This document shows positions 20,701 through 30,904 of a stretch of DNA of 64,000 nt, in pieces. Position numbers and translations under genes: made by a program. Source of the DNA: Aplectana chamaeleonis (lineage: Eukaryota; Nematoda; Chromadorea; Rhabditida; Cosmocercidae); NCBI GenBank assembly GCA_029168955.1, contig JAPDOI010000296.1, positions 834,397-898,396 on the forward strand. The letters run 5' to 3'. The notes under the pieces were generated by a model. The model did not search any database, had not been told where the DNA came from, and saw only the letters and a program-made list of their open reading frames with translations. Each line of letters starts with the position of its first letter. The stretch's first letter is position 1.

Positions 20701-20959
20701 CTCAGAAGTCTGGATAGCGCAGTTTTTTGGATATTACTCGACAGCGATCGACAGTTCAGGGTGGCGAAATTGTGGCTTGTGACCAAAGACTCCATGAACT
20801 CCCTAGATACGGATCCTAAGGTGTTATGGACCAGAGGCCTTAGTGTGCCGGACGGCGACACCTTTATGCAATGTATAGGATACTTTCGCGATATAGTTGT
20901 GCACGCTATATCGCTCGAACGTTCCCTGTGTACACTCAAACGTCTGCTGGGTTCAGCAG
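17753..20959 (-). mobile_element. RTE-type LINE, near full length (3.2 kb)
   Basis: The element reads on the minus strand from about 20959 to the 3' signature TTAAGTCAAGTAAGTC at 17753. Flanking AAT-rich 11-mers (AATAAATAAAT at 17742-17752 and 20960-20970) look like the target duplication, though low complexity limits certainty. Length matches the 3.3-kb RTE-1 of C. elegans. A second, decayed copy with the same 3' end lies at 57852-60779. Confidence 0.85.
17920..20939 (-). pseudogene. RTE endonuclease-reverse transcriptase polyprotein, three lesions
   Basis: The N-terminal apurinic-type endonuclease (20939-20100) shows ATLNCRSLSSNI, ALQETRLKD, NLWIVSAHAPN and VVVGIDANAKMG, with the DYVLTRNIPVSD and SYHRPVLLNF motifs in the next frame. 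The RT follows: KMKNGKPGGDDNITAEMLKA, DEQAGFRPGRSTIDQ, LFFLDFEAALDSPHRD (first catalytic Asp), GVRQEPVAGPFLFN and VDLEYADDIVLFTEN (catalytic YADD). The C-terminus has FCYLGCLLKNDGSY, MMYGSETWA and RLRLLGHILRRP, then a stop at 17920. Defects are a frameshift near 20130, an in-frame TAG at about 19217 and a frameshift in a T-run near 18950. It would have nicked target DNA and copied its own RNA; as it stands it is inactive but recent-looking. Confidence 0.85.
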
Positions 20960-21190
20960 AATAAATAAATAAAAAATAAAAAAGGCAGACAAACAGAAAA
21001 GCGATTCCGAGGTTGGACTGTGCCTTTAAGTATTGTTTGATATAATGGAAAATTTTTGAAAAGTACTCAATTTTTGAATTTTCAGATCATTTGTGAAGAA
21101 CGCTGCAAAAAAAGCAACTCAATCTTTTTGAAAAACCAGTCATAGAAAAACATTGTTATATTCATTTTTTCAAAAGTTCGCGAACATATC

Positions 21191-21263
21191 GTCAGTGATA
21201 GGAATCGAACCCCTGACCGTATGCCTAAAACCTCCGCTCCTTACAAGCTGCCCATCCGTTGAC
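21191..21263 (-). other. tRNA-like 73-nt sequence, probably pseudogene or SINE head
   Basis: On the minus strand a B-box GGGGTTCGATTCC and an A-box-like TGGGCAGCTTGTAAGG are separated as in tRNA genes. The outer seven bases can partly pair (GTCAACG with CACTGAC). The anticodon stem GGAGG/CATAC does not pair, so I do not assign an isotype. Confidence 0.4.
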
Positions 21264-21609
21264 GGCGGTTAAGGGCGAAATAGCGGTGAAGACTTCGAGG
21301 CAATGACTCATCGCCATTAGCACAGACCTCCACTTCAGAAATGTTTCTTGCTGGGAATGGTGTGATCAACATAAATATACCTACTAATATTGCATGAATT
21401 GGTAAAATAACCCTTACATTGATAGCGAAATAGCAGATTACAAGGTAGTGATTTTAGCGAGTAATAACTTGTTATCTTGAAGTCCGTAGCAAAATCCAAT
21501 GACAGAATCGGAAGGAGCGTGTCCGAGTTCACCAACAAGCACTGAAAGATTTTCAAAAGCCGGCCATGACTAGCGAGGTTAACTAGTGAGGAATGCAGAG
21601 CGGGGTGTC

Positions 21610-21700
21610 GGTGCTGCAATGGTGACTTTCTCGCCCGGAAAGCGTACAATGCAAGTTCAAGTCCTGCCTGATATCTGAGTTTTCCGTTCAACGCCAGAAC
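21610..21700 (+). other. tRNA-related sequence, SINE-like copy 2
   Basis: Shares CGGAAAGC.T.CAATGCA.GTTC and GTCCTGCCTGA.ATCTGAG with 12040-12125. The B-box is decayed (AGTTCAAGTCC). Confidence 0.4.
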
Positions 21701-22008
21701 CAGCTCTGATATCGTGTTTGATATCGCCATCAATCAGTGTTACCTGACCCGCTTTTCATACATTTGCGCAGCGGAAAATGCTGCTTCTTGAGCTACGGCG
21801 AGACCAGTGTTTAGGAATGCTAAGAAATCAACAACTGAAAAAGTTTGCAACTTACTGCTTTGCACATGAGAATGCTGGTAGAATTTCCTAATCGGCAATG
21901 GACCCCAAACGGGACTGGGCCGATACGGTGAAACGTAGCAAATGCCGCTATGGCGGCAACAATGATCAATCATGACCATTAGGTTCGCCTTAGCGGCGGC
22001 AACCGTCT

Positions 22009-22157
22009 TCCTACTATATATATTTTGGTAAATTTGTGTGTGCGTGTGTGTGTTTATGTATGTGTGCGTTTCTCTGTGTGTTTGTTTGACCGTTTATTCG
22101 GCTTGACTCTCAAGACGGGCTACCTTACGGGTACGGGCTCAAGAGCGCGCAGAACGC
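22009..22157. repeat. Left inverted terminus of the fold-back element
   Basis: Contains a GTGTGTGCGTGTGTGTG stretch, GTTTGACCGTTTATTCGGC and GGGCTACCTTACGGGTACGG before the first satellite unit. Essentially identical to the reverse complement of 30708-30854. Confidence 0.9.
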
Positions 22158-25100
22158 CGAAGAAAGTGTGCGGGACCCTAGGTAGAGTGAGCCGGACGCC
22201 GTAGAAAGTGTGCGGGACCCTAGGTAGAGTGCGCCGGACACCGTAGAAAGTGTGCGGGACCCAAGTGGGAATGCGCAGGACGCCGTATTAAGTGTGCGGG
22301 ACCCGAGTGAGAGTGCGCCGGACGCCGTAGAAAGTGTGCGGGACCCAAGTGGGAATGCGCAGGACGCCGTAGAAAGTGTGCGGGACCCGAGTGAGAGTGC
22401 GCCGGACGCCGTAGAAAGTGTGCGGGACCCGAGTGAGAGTGCGCCGGACGCCGTAGAAAGTGTGCGGGACCCGAGTGAGAGTGCGCCAGACGCCGTATAA
22501 TGTGTGCGGGACCCAAGTGGGAATGCGCAGGACGCCGTATAAAGAGTGCGGGACCCGAGTGAGAGTGCGCCGGACGCCGTAGAAAGTGTGCGGGACCCGA
22601 GTGAGAGTTCGCCGGACGCCGTAGAAAGTGTGCGGGACCCGAGTGAGAGTGCGCCGGACGCCGTAGAAAGTGTGCGGGACCCGAGTGAGAGTGCGCCAGA
22701 CGCCGTATAATGTGTGCGGGACCCAAGTGGGAATGCGCAGGACGCCGTATAAAGTGTGCGGGACCCGAGTGAGAGTGCGCCGGACGCCGTAGAAAGTGTG
22801 CGGGACCCGAGTGAGAGTTCGCCGGACGCCGTAGAAAGTGTGCGGGACCCTAGGTAGAGTGCGCCGGACACCGTAGAAAGTGTGCGGGACCCAAGTGGGA
22901 ATGCGCAGGACTCCGTATTAAGTGTGCGGGACCCGAGTGAGAGTGCGCCGGACGCCGTAGAAAGTGTGCGGGACCCAAGTGGGAATGCGCAGGACGCCGT
23001 AGAAAGTGTGCGGGACCCGAGTGAGAGTGCGCCGGACGCCGTAGAAAGTGTGCGGGACCCGAGTGAGAGTGCGCCGGACGCCGTAGAAAGTGTGCGGGAC
23101 CCGATTGAGAGTGCGCCAGACGCCGTAGAAAATGTGCGGGACCCAAGTGGGAGTGCGCAGGACGCCGTATAAAGAGTGCGGGACCCGAAGTGAGAGTGCG
23201 CCGGACGCCGTAGAAAGTGTGCGGGACCCGAGTGAGAGTTCGCCGGACGCCGTAGAAAGTGTGCGGGACCCGGTGAGAGTGCGCCGGACGCCGTAGAAAG
23301 TGTGCGGGACCCGAGTGAGAGTGCGCCAGACGCCGTATAATGTGTGCGGGACCCAAGTGGGAATGCGCAGGACGCCGTATAAAGTGTGCGGGACCCGAGT
23401 GAGAGTGCGCCGGACGCCGTAGAAAGTGTGCGGGACCCGAGTGAGAGTTCGCCGGACGCCGTATAAAGTGTGCGGGACCCGAGTGAGAGTGCGCCGGACG
23501 CCGTAGAAAGTGTGCGGGACCCGAGTGAGAGTGCGCCGGACGCCGTGGAAAGTGTGCGGGACCCGAGTGAGAGTGCGCCGGACGCCGTAGAAAAAGTGCG
23601 GGACCCGAGTGAGAGTGCGCCGGACGCCGTAGAAAGTGTGCGGGACCCGAGTGAGAGTGCGCCGGACGCCGTAGAAAGTGTGCGGGACCCGAGTGAGAGT
23701 GCGCCGGACGCCGTAGAAAGTGTGCGGGACCCGAGTGAGGTGCGCCGGACGCCGTAGAAAGTGTGCGGGACCCGAGTGGGAGTACGCCGGACGCCGTAGA
23801 AAGTGTGCGGGACCCGAGTGAGAGTGCGCCGGACGCCGTATAAAGTGTGGGGGACCCGAGTGAGAGTGCGCCGGACGCCGTAAAAAGTGTGCGGGACCCA
23901 AGTGGGAATGCGCAGGACGCCGTAGAAAGTGTGCGGGACCCGAGTGAGAGTGCGCCGGACGCCGTAGAAAGTGTGCGGGACCCGAGTGAGAGTGCGCCGG
24001 ACGCCGTAGAAAGTGTGCGGGACCCGAGTGAGAGTGCGCCGGACGCCGTAGAAAGTGTGCGGGACCCGAGTGAGAGTGCGCCGGACGCCGTAGAAAGTGT
24101 GCGGGACCCGAGTGAGAGTGCGCCAGACGCCGTATAATGTGTGCGGGACCCAAGTGGGAATGCGCAGGACGCCGTATAAAGTGTGCGGGACCCGAGTGAG
24201 AGTGCGCCGGACGCCGTAGAAAGTGTGCGGGACCCTGAGTGAGAGTGCGCCGGACGCCGTAGAAAGTGTGCGGGACCCGAGTGAGAGTGCGCCGGACGCC
24301 GTAGAAAGTGTGCGGGACCCGAGTGAGAGTGCGCCGGACGCCGTATAAAGTGTGCGGGACCCGAGTGAGAGTGCGCCGGACGCCGTATAAAGTGTGCGGG
24401 ACTCGAGTGAGAGCGCCGGACGCCGTAGAAAGTGTGCGGGACCCGAGTGAGAGTGCGCCGGACGCCGTAGAAAGTGTGCGGGACCCGAGTGAGAGTGCGC
24501 CGGACGCCGTAGAAAAGTGCGGGACCCGAGTGAGAGTGCGCCGGACGCCGTAGAAAGTGTGCGGGACCCGAGTGAGAGTGCGCCGGACGCCGTGAAAGTG
24601 TGCGGGACCCGAGTGAGAGTGCGCCGGACGCCGTAGAAAGTGTGCGGGACCCGAGTGAGAGTGCGCCGGACGCCGTAGAAAGTGTGCGGGACCCGAGTGA
24701 GAGTGCGCCAGACGCCGTATAATGTGTGCGGGACCCAGTGGGAATGCGCAGGACGCCGTATAAAGTGTGCGGGACCCGAGTGAGAGTGCGCCGGACGCCG
24801 TAGAAAGTGTGCGGGACCCGGTGAGAGAGTTCGCCGGACGCCGTGAAAGTGTGCGGGACCCGAGTGAGAGTGCGCCGGACGCCGTAGAAAGTGTGCGGGA
24901 CCCAGTGAGAGTGCGCCGGACGCCGTAGAAAGTGTGCGGGACCCGAGTGGGAGTGATGCGCCGGACGCCGTAGAAAGTGTGCGGGACCCGAGTGTGAGTG
25001 CGCCGGACGCCGTAGAAAGTGTGCGGGACCCGAGTGGAGTGCGCCGGACGCCGTATAAATGTGCGGGACCCGAGTGAGAGTGCGCCGGACGCCGTAGAAA

Positions 25101-26140
25101 GTGTGCGGGACCCGAGTGAGTGCGCCGGACGCCGTAGAAAGTGTGCGGGACCCGAGTGAGAGTGCGCCGGACGCCGTAGAAATGTGCGGGACCCGGTGAG
25201 AATGCGCAGGACGCCGTATAAAGTGTGCGGGACCCGAGTGAGAGTGCGCCGGACGCCGTAAGTGTGCGGGACCCGAGTGAGAGTTCGCCGGACGCCGAAG
25301 AAAGTGTGCGGGACCCGAGTGAGAGTGCGCCGGACGCCGTAGAAAGTGTGCGGGACCCGAGTGAGAGTGCGCCGGACGCCGTAGAAAGTGTGCGGGGCCC
25401 GAGTGAGAGTACGCCGGATGCCGTAGAAAAGTGCGGGACCCGAGTGAGAGTGCGCCGGACGCCGTAGAAAGTGTGCGGGACCCGAGTGAGAGTGTGCCGG
25501 ACGCCATAAGTGTGCGGGACCCGAGTGAGAGTGCGCCGGACGCCGTAGAAAAGTGCGGGACCCGGTGGAGTGCGCCGGACGCCGTAGAAAGGGTGCGGGA
25601 CCCGAGTGAGAGTGCGCCGGACGCCGTGGAAAGTGTGCGGGACCCGAGTGAGAGTACGCCGGACGCCGTAGAAAGTGTGCGGGATCTGGTGGGAGTGCGC
25701 AGGACGCCGTAGAAAGTGGGCGGGATCTAAGTGGGAGTGCGCCGGACGCCGTAGAAAGTGTGCGGGACCCGAGTGAGAGTGCGCCGGACGCCGTAGAAAA
25801 TGGGCGGGACCCAGAGTGGGAGTGCGCCGGACGCCGTAGAAAGTGGGCGGGACCCAAGTGGGAGAGCGCCGGACGCCGTAGAAAGTGTGTGGGACCCGAG
25901 TGAGAAAGCGCCGGACGCCGTAGAAAGTGTGCGGGACCCGAGTGAGAGTGTGCCGGACGCCGTAGAAAGTGTGCGGGACCCAAGTGCGGAGGCGCCGGTC
26001 GCCGTCGAAACTGTGCGGGACCGAAGTGGGAGTGCGCGGGGCGCCGCATAAAATGTGTGAGACCCGAGGGAGATCGCGCCGTAGGAAGTAAAGTGAGACC
26101 CAAAGGAGCGCTGGACCCCGTAGAAAACGTGTGAGACTCA
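22150..26140 (+). repeat. 42-bp satellite array A (about 93 units)
   Basis: The unit is GTGTGCGGGACCCGAGTGAGA followed by GTGCGCCGGACGCCGTAGAA(A). The two 21-base halves resemble each other (GTG.GC.GGAC), so the 42-mer looks like an old dimer. Variants with CCAAGTGGGAATGCGCAGGA and GTATAATG or GTATTAAG recur in a pattern of 15 units (630 bp) at 22221 and 22851. Single-base indels are common from about 24.5 to 25.6 kb, and the last units (25.99-26.14 kb) are degenerate, as expected at an array edge. Because 42 is divisible by three, frames stay open on both strands (for example ESVRDPSESAPDAV forward; FLRRPAHSHSGPAH reverse). I treat all of them as non-coding. Confidence 0.95.

Positions 26141-26175
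<35 letters not shown>
26141..26175. repeat. GA microsatellite at the end of array A
   Basis: AGAGAGAGAAAGAGAGAG-type tract directly following the last degenerate satellite unit. Confidence 0.85.
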
Positions 26176-26182
<7 letters not shown>

Positions 26183-26272
26183 ACTTCAGAATCACTATGT
26201 GCGTCTAAAAGAGAGCGTACACCACTCCTTTCTTCAGGTCCCCTACCCTTCACCACTCAATTCAACTGCTTA

Positions 26273-26914
26273 GGCCCCGGTCATAGTTGGATGAGCCGAC
26301 GCCTCCAGCCCGGTCGATACACACAGAATGCATTGGAAATGGGATGCAAAAATCACTCGGTGTATCCCCCCCGCACCCCCCAACACCCACCCGGTCGATA
26401 CGTATGAACAACATGGTGAGGTGAAGCTGAGAAAATCACTCGGTGTATCCCCCCGCTCCCCCCAACACCCCCCGCACCCCCCAACACCCCCCCCCCGCAC
26501 CCCCGGTCGATACGTATGTTTAAAATGATGGAGTTAGGTTGAGAAAATCACTCAATGTATCGACGCGGTCGATATCCATGCAATACGTGGAATTTGAGAA
26601 AATCACCGGGTGGGCGGGTCGAAGATAAAACATTGCGTATCACTAGAAAGCTAACCTTACTGCTACCTCCGTGACTTCACCATACTCGCCTTCACTATTT
26701 CTCTGAACAGGTGCAATCCTGTTGGCCACACGTAATCATCGTCATATCAAGTTGGATGCATCGAGTGATTTTCTCAACCTCACTCCATCATTTTAAACAT
26801 ACGTATCGACCGGGGTGGTGTTGGGGGGTGTTGGGGGGTGCGGGGGGGTGTTGGGGGGTGCGGGGGGGTGCGGGGGGGATGCAGATGCAAATAGCACCAA
26901 CTATGACCGGGGCC
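26273..26914. mobile_element. MITE family GGCCCCGGTCATAGTTGG, copy 2 (TTA duplication)
   Basis: Starts GGCCCCGGTCATAGTTGG, ends CCAACTATGACCGGGGCC, flanked by TTA (26270-26272, 26915-26917). It sits in the left arm of the fold-back element. The right half has GGGGTGTTGGGGGGTGCGGG runs that could form G-quadruplexes. Confidence 0.9.
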
Positions 26915-27396
26915 TTAGCTGTTTATATGCACTAACTTTGCTAAATCGGGTTTATATACGATGAAAATAAGAGTTAATCAAAATCTGCATCCATGAAACA
27001 CAAACATCATTCTACTTCATTTGGCAATAAAAGTAGCAGGGGGTCGGTTGATCATGAAAACGTTTAGTAAATTCCAAACAGCGGTTGTCCTTATCATGAC
27101 AAAAATTAAGATAAATCAAAGGCCACTCCAGGATCTTATAAAACGGAAGAAAGACCGGTGTGTCACGGTACAGATAAGGAGGTAAACGGGCGTAGCAAGG
27201 TTTGGAATGCTTTGTGATTCCCGATGGTTTAAGTGTTGCCGCCCAAACCAGCTTATGGGCCGGCGCAGGAAGAAAGAAAGCACCGAGTTATTTGCCCGAC
27301 ACCCAAGATGAGGGCGAAGCCGGCGAATGGGCCGGCGCAGCCGTGCCCCAGCGGCAGAGGCCGGCGTCAGCCGGCCGACGCCGCTGGTTTATCATA
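26915..27396. repeat. Inner left arm of the fold-back element
   Basis: GCTGTTTATATGCAC...AAACACAAACATCATTCTAC...AACAGCGGTTGTC is mirrored by 29110-29336 and again, in the same sense as the right arm, by 60785-61060. The part at 27175-27396 (GCCGGCG clusters, CCGAGTTATTTGCC, CCAGCGGCAGAGGCCGGCG) is mirrored by 57609-57851 closely and by 28797-29100 more loosely. Confidence 0.8.
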
Positions 27397-27398
27397 TA

Positions 27399-28642
27399 CC
27401 AGGTTGTTCAATAAGTTTTGTCGCTTGATAAGAGAGAGCGTTGCTACTAGCCCAAATTATTTTTGTTTTGTTGGTACACTCTTCATATGAACGTATGTGA
27501 AGTTTCATTTCAATCTGTCAATTCATTCTTTGTTTACAAGCCATTTAGTGTCGCCGTGTCACAGCAATGGAAAAAAATTGAATATCGTGCAGTGATAAAA
27601 TTCTTATTTTTGGAAGGTGTAGCACCAAAAGAAATTCACGAACGAATGTTAAAAGTGTATAATGATTGTTCACCTACAATTAGAACAGTAGAAAGATGGG
27701 TTGCTGAATTTAAACGTGGTCTCACAAGCCTTGAAGACGATCCACGTGAAGGACGTCCAAAAAGCGCATCAACACCAGAAATCATAGCCAAAATACAGGA
27801 TATGGTTCTGGAAGATCGTCGATTGACTGGGAGAGATTCAGTAGAGGCTCTACACATCTCATTAGGCATTGTGAGCCATATTTTAGGAGGAATTTTTGGT
27901 TTTAGAAAGCTGTGTGCACAATGGGTGCCGCATTCGCTAACATTGGAACAAAAACACATTCGAATGCGACTTTCTCCGCAACATTTGGAGCGTTTTAAAA
28001 AGGATAAAGTGGATTGTCTGTCACCATGATCCCGAATTAAAACAAGAGGCTAAAGAGTGGTGTGAACCTGGTTGTTCGGCTTCGAAACGAGTTCGTGTCC
28101 GTAAATCGGCCAAGAAGGTTATGGCATCAGTTTTTTGGGATGCGAAAGGAAATTTGTTTGTAGATTACTTGCAAACTGGTGAAATTATTAATTCTTAATA
28201 TTATTGCAACCTTTTGGACCAGTTGAAGGAAAAAATTCGTGAAAAAAGACCCGGTTTGCAGAAGAAAAATCTTTTTTCATCAGGACAATGCACCGTGTCA
28301 CAAGAGAATTTTGACAATGGCTAAAATCCATCAATTAAAGTTCGAACTGTTGGAGCATCCACCGTATTCAGCAGATTTGGCCCCCAGCTACTTCCAATTG
28401 TTTCCAGAACTCAGAAAATTTATGCGTGGCAAGCGTTCTTCATCAAATAAAGGTCATAACGGCTGTTGAAGCGTATTTTGCAGACCTTCCGGATTTTCAC
28501 TTCAGGGATGGGATCCACAGATTTGAGGATCGTTGGAGCGAAAGTATTAATCTTTAGGGAGATTATACTGAGTAAGAAAGTGTATTTTGAACCATAAAAT
28601 TGTAATTTTTTATCGAACGACAAAACTTATTGAACAACCTGC
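27399..28642 (+). mobile_element. Mariner element, decayed
   Basis: The left end CCAGGTTGTTCAATAAGTTT and the right end mirror each other over about 25 bp (AGGTTGTTCAATAAGTTTTG then TCG), with TA at 27397-27398 and 28643-28644. Length 1,244 bp is typical of mariner. It lies near the midpoint of the fold-back element. Confidence 0.85.
27463..28575 (+). pseudogene. Mariner transposase pseudogene
   Basis: The N-terminal half is open to 28029: EYRAVIKFLFLEGVAPKEIH and TIRTVERWVAEFKRGLTSLE are the helix-turn-helix DNA-binding region, then DDPREGRPKSAS and EDRRLTGRDSVEALHIS. The segment carrying the first catalytic aspartate is deleted at about 28020 (VDC...HHDPELKQEAKEW). The remainder gives KKVMASVFWDAKGNLFVDYL, then FHQDNAPCHK (second Asp), then HPPYSADLAPSYF, where the third Asp of the D34D triad is replaced by Tyr. 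Further lesions are a stop near 28196, frameshifts near 28230 and 28440 and a stop at about 28554. The N-terminal ATG is also not obvious. Inactive. Confidence 0.85.
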
Positions 28643-28644
28643 TA

Positions 28645-28796
28645 TGTACAATACCGCTGCTATCCAAGGGTAAAAAGTGGGCGAAATGGACGAAGTCGGC
28701 AACTAAAGCGTCTTTCGACCACAACACGCCTCAAAGTGCTCCATTTTCAATTTTTGAAAGGACGAAAATGTTCACCGTGCCACAATATATTTAACT
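28645..28796. repeat. Centre of the fold-back element, shared with 36663-36830
   Basis: ACAATACCGCTGCTATCCAA, AAAAGTGGGCGAAATGG and GTCGGCAACTAAAGCGTCTT recur as the reverse complement at 36.66-36.83 kb, so the centre derives from another dispersed repeat. Confidence 0.7.
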
Positions 28797-29336
28797 ACCA
28801 GCGGCGTCGCCGGCTGACGCCGGCCTCTGCCGCTGGGGTCCGGCTACGCCGGCCCATTTGCCGGCTTCGCCGGCATCTTAAGTATAAGGCGAATGAATCG
28901 AACTCCGCTAATTCTATGTGAGATGGCGTTCGAAGTTCTCACGCTTGCCGGCCATCGCCGGCCTCTGTTGCTGGAGTACGGTTGCGCCAGCAAGTGAGCT
29001 GGTTTCGACGAAAACGCTCGAGGAATCAGAAATTACAAACTATTTCAAACCATGCAAACCCTGCTAACCTCCTTTCTTATGCAGTTGCACACCGACCCTT
29101 ACCTAGCTTTAAGAGGTCCTAAAGTGGTAGTTCATTTATATTCAATTCTGTAAAGATAAAGACAACCGCTGTTTGAGATTTAGTAAACGCCTCCATGACC
29201 AACCGACACCCTGCTACCTTTATTGCCAAATGAAGTATAATGATGTTTGTGTTTTCTGGATGCATATTTTTGATTAACGCACATTTCCATCGTATATAAA
29301 CCCGATTAAGAAAGCTTGGTGCATATAAACAGCTAA
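28797..29336. repeat. Inner right arm of the fold-back element
   Basis: Begins CCAGCGGCGTCGCCGGCTGA and ends GTGCATATAAACAGCTAA. The outer 225 bp match the left arm well; the inner part (28860-29100) is strongly diverged, while the terminal repeats are almost identical. Confidence 0.7.
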
Positions 29337-29965
29337 GGCCCCGCTCATAGTTGGATGAGCCGACGTCTCCAGCCCGGTCGATACACACAGATTGCATTGA
29401 AAATGGGATGCAAAAATCACTCGGTGTATCCCCCCCCGCACCCCCAGCACCCCCAACACCCACCCGGTCGATACGTATGACAAACATGGTGAGGTGAAGC
29501 TGAAAAATCACTCGGTGTATCCCCCGCTCCCCGCACCCCCGCACCCCCAACACCCCCGCACCGGTCGATACGTATGTTTAAAATGATGGAGTGAGGTTGA
29601 GAAAATCACTCAATGTATCCGACGCGGTCGATATCCATGCAATACGTGGATGACGGCGGATGAGAAAATCACCGGGTGGGGTGGGTCGATGATAAACATT
29701 GCGTATCACTAGAAAGCTAACCTTACTGCTACCTCCGTGACTTCACCATACTCGCCTTCACTATTTCTCTGAACAGGTGCAATCCTGTTGGCCACGTAAT
29801 CATCGTCATATCTAGTTGGATGCATCGAGTGATTTTCTCAACCTCACTCCATCATTTTAAACATACGTATCGACCGGGAGGTGGTGTTGGGGGGTGTTGG
29901 GGGTGCGAAATGTTGAGAATGCGAGGGGGATGCAGATGCAAATAGCACCAACTATGACCGGGGCC
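29337..29965. mobile_element. MITE family GGCCCCGGTCATAGTTGG, copy 3 (TAA duplication)
   Basis: Same family and same window orientation as copy 2, flanked by TAA (29334-29336, 29966-29968). It occupies the position in the right arm that mirrors copy 2 in the left arm, but is flipped relative to the arm. Confidence 0.9.
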
Positions 29966-30060
29966 TAAGCAGTTGAAATGAGTGGTTAAGGGGAGGACGT
30001 GAAGAAAGGGTGGTATACACTCTCTTATAGATGCAAAACGATTTTGAAGCTCTGCGCTAA
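29966..30060. other. Spacer between MITE copy 3 and array B
   Basis: GCAGTTGAAATGAGTGGTTAAGG...GTGAAGAAAGGGTGGTATACAC mirrors 26180-26269 in the left arm and parallels 61061-61130 in the second copy. Confidence 0.7.
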
Positions 30061-30725
30061 CCCACTTCGGTCCCGCACACTTTCTACGGCGTCCGGCGCA
30101 CTCTACCTTGGGTCCCGCACACTTTTTCGGCGTCCTCTGCACTCCCACTTGGGTCCCGCACACTTTCTACGGCGTCCTACGCACTTCCTTGGGTCCCGCA
30201 CATTTCTACGGCGTCCTACGCACTTCCACTTGGGTCCCGCACACTTTCTTCGGCGTCCTGCGCACTCCCACTTGGGTCCGCACACTTTTTCGGCGTCCTG
30301 CGCACTCCCATGGGTCCCGCACACATTCTTCGGCGTCTTGCGCACTCCCATGGGTCCCGCACACTTTCTACCGCGTCCTACGCACTTCCACTTGGGTCCC
30401 GCACACTTTCTTGGGCGTCCTGCGCATTCCCACTTTGATCCCGCACACTTTCTATGGCGTCCGGCGCACTCTACCTTGGGTCCCGCACACGCTACGTCGT
30501 CCGGCGCCCTCTACCTAAGGTCCCGCACACTTTCTACGGCGTCCAGCTCATTCTACCTTGGGTCCCGCACATTTCTACGGCGTCCTACGCACTTCCATTT
30601 GGGTCCCACACACTTTTTTCGGCGTCCGGCGCCTCTACCTTGGGTCCACGCACACTTTCTACGGCGTCCTACGCACTTCCACTTGGGTCCCACACACCTT
30701 CTACGGCGTTCTGCGCGCTCTTGAG
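30061..30725 (-). repeat. 42-bp satellite array B (about 16 units, inverted)
   Basis: Units read CCCGCACACTTTCTACGGCG on the plus strand, i.e. the reverse of array A. There are only about 16 units against about 93 in the left arm, and they vary more from each other, with single-base indels. Confidence 0.9.
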
Positions 30726-30854
30726 CCCGTACCCGTAAGGTAGCCCGTCTTGAAAGTCAAGCCGAATAAACGGTCAAACAAACACACAGAGAAACGCACA
30801 CATACATAAACACACACACGCACACACAAATTTACCAAAATATATATAGTAGGA
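30708..30854. repeat. Right inverted terminus of the fold-back element
   Basis: Reverse complement of 22009-22157; one substitution (GACTTTCAAG versus GACTCTCAAG) noticed. Confidence 0.9.
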
Positions 30855-30904
30855 TGTGAGACAAAATTGGAAATTACAAATGGGAACGCTTTTTAAGATT
30901 GAGT

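Larger units (their letters stand above)
20971..22008. other. Non-coding flank of the fold-back element
   Basis: AT-rich sequence holding two tRNA-related blocks (listed separately) and no convincing gene. It ends where the inverted terminus of the 8.8-kb element begins. Confidence 0.45.
22009..30854. mobile_element. 8.8-kb fold-back element with satellite-bearing inverted arms
   Basis: TCCTACTATATATATTTTGG at the left is the exact reverse complement of the right end, and the inverted termini match over about 145 bp with one difference seen. Moving inward, both arms carry the same order: terminal domain, 42-bp satellite array (array A left, array B right, inverted), a spacer with GAAGAAAG and GTGTAC-type motifs, a MITE copy, an approximately 300-bp inner arm, and GCCGGC-rich sequence. 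The centre holds a decayed mariner. The ends can be read as TA-flanked (TA|CTATATATATTTTGG...). Drosophila Foldback elements likewise have long inverted arms made of tandem repeats; homology to them is not implied. No transposase of its own is visible. Confidence 0.75.

Noticed and set aside
21191..21263. Functional tRNA gene
   Set aside because: A- and B-boxes are present but the anticodon stem does not pair; kept only as tRNA-like.
22150..26140. CRISPR array
   Set aside because: Head-to-tail units without unique spacers, in a eukaryotic repeat context.
22125..26256. Overlapping long open frames (1,338, 1,112 and 885 codons) with repeats such as FYGVRRTLTRVPHT
   Set aside because: They arise because the 42-bp unit is divisible by three; several frames on both strands are open at once and indels switch between them.
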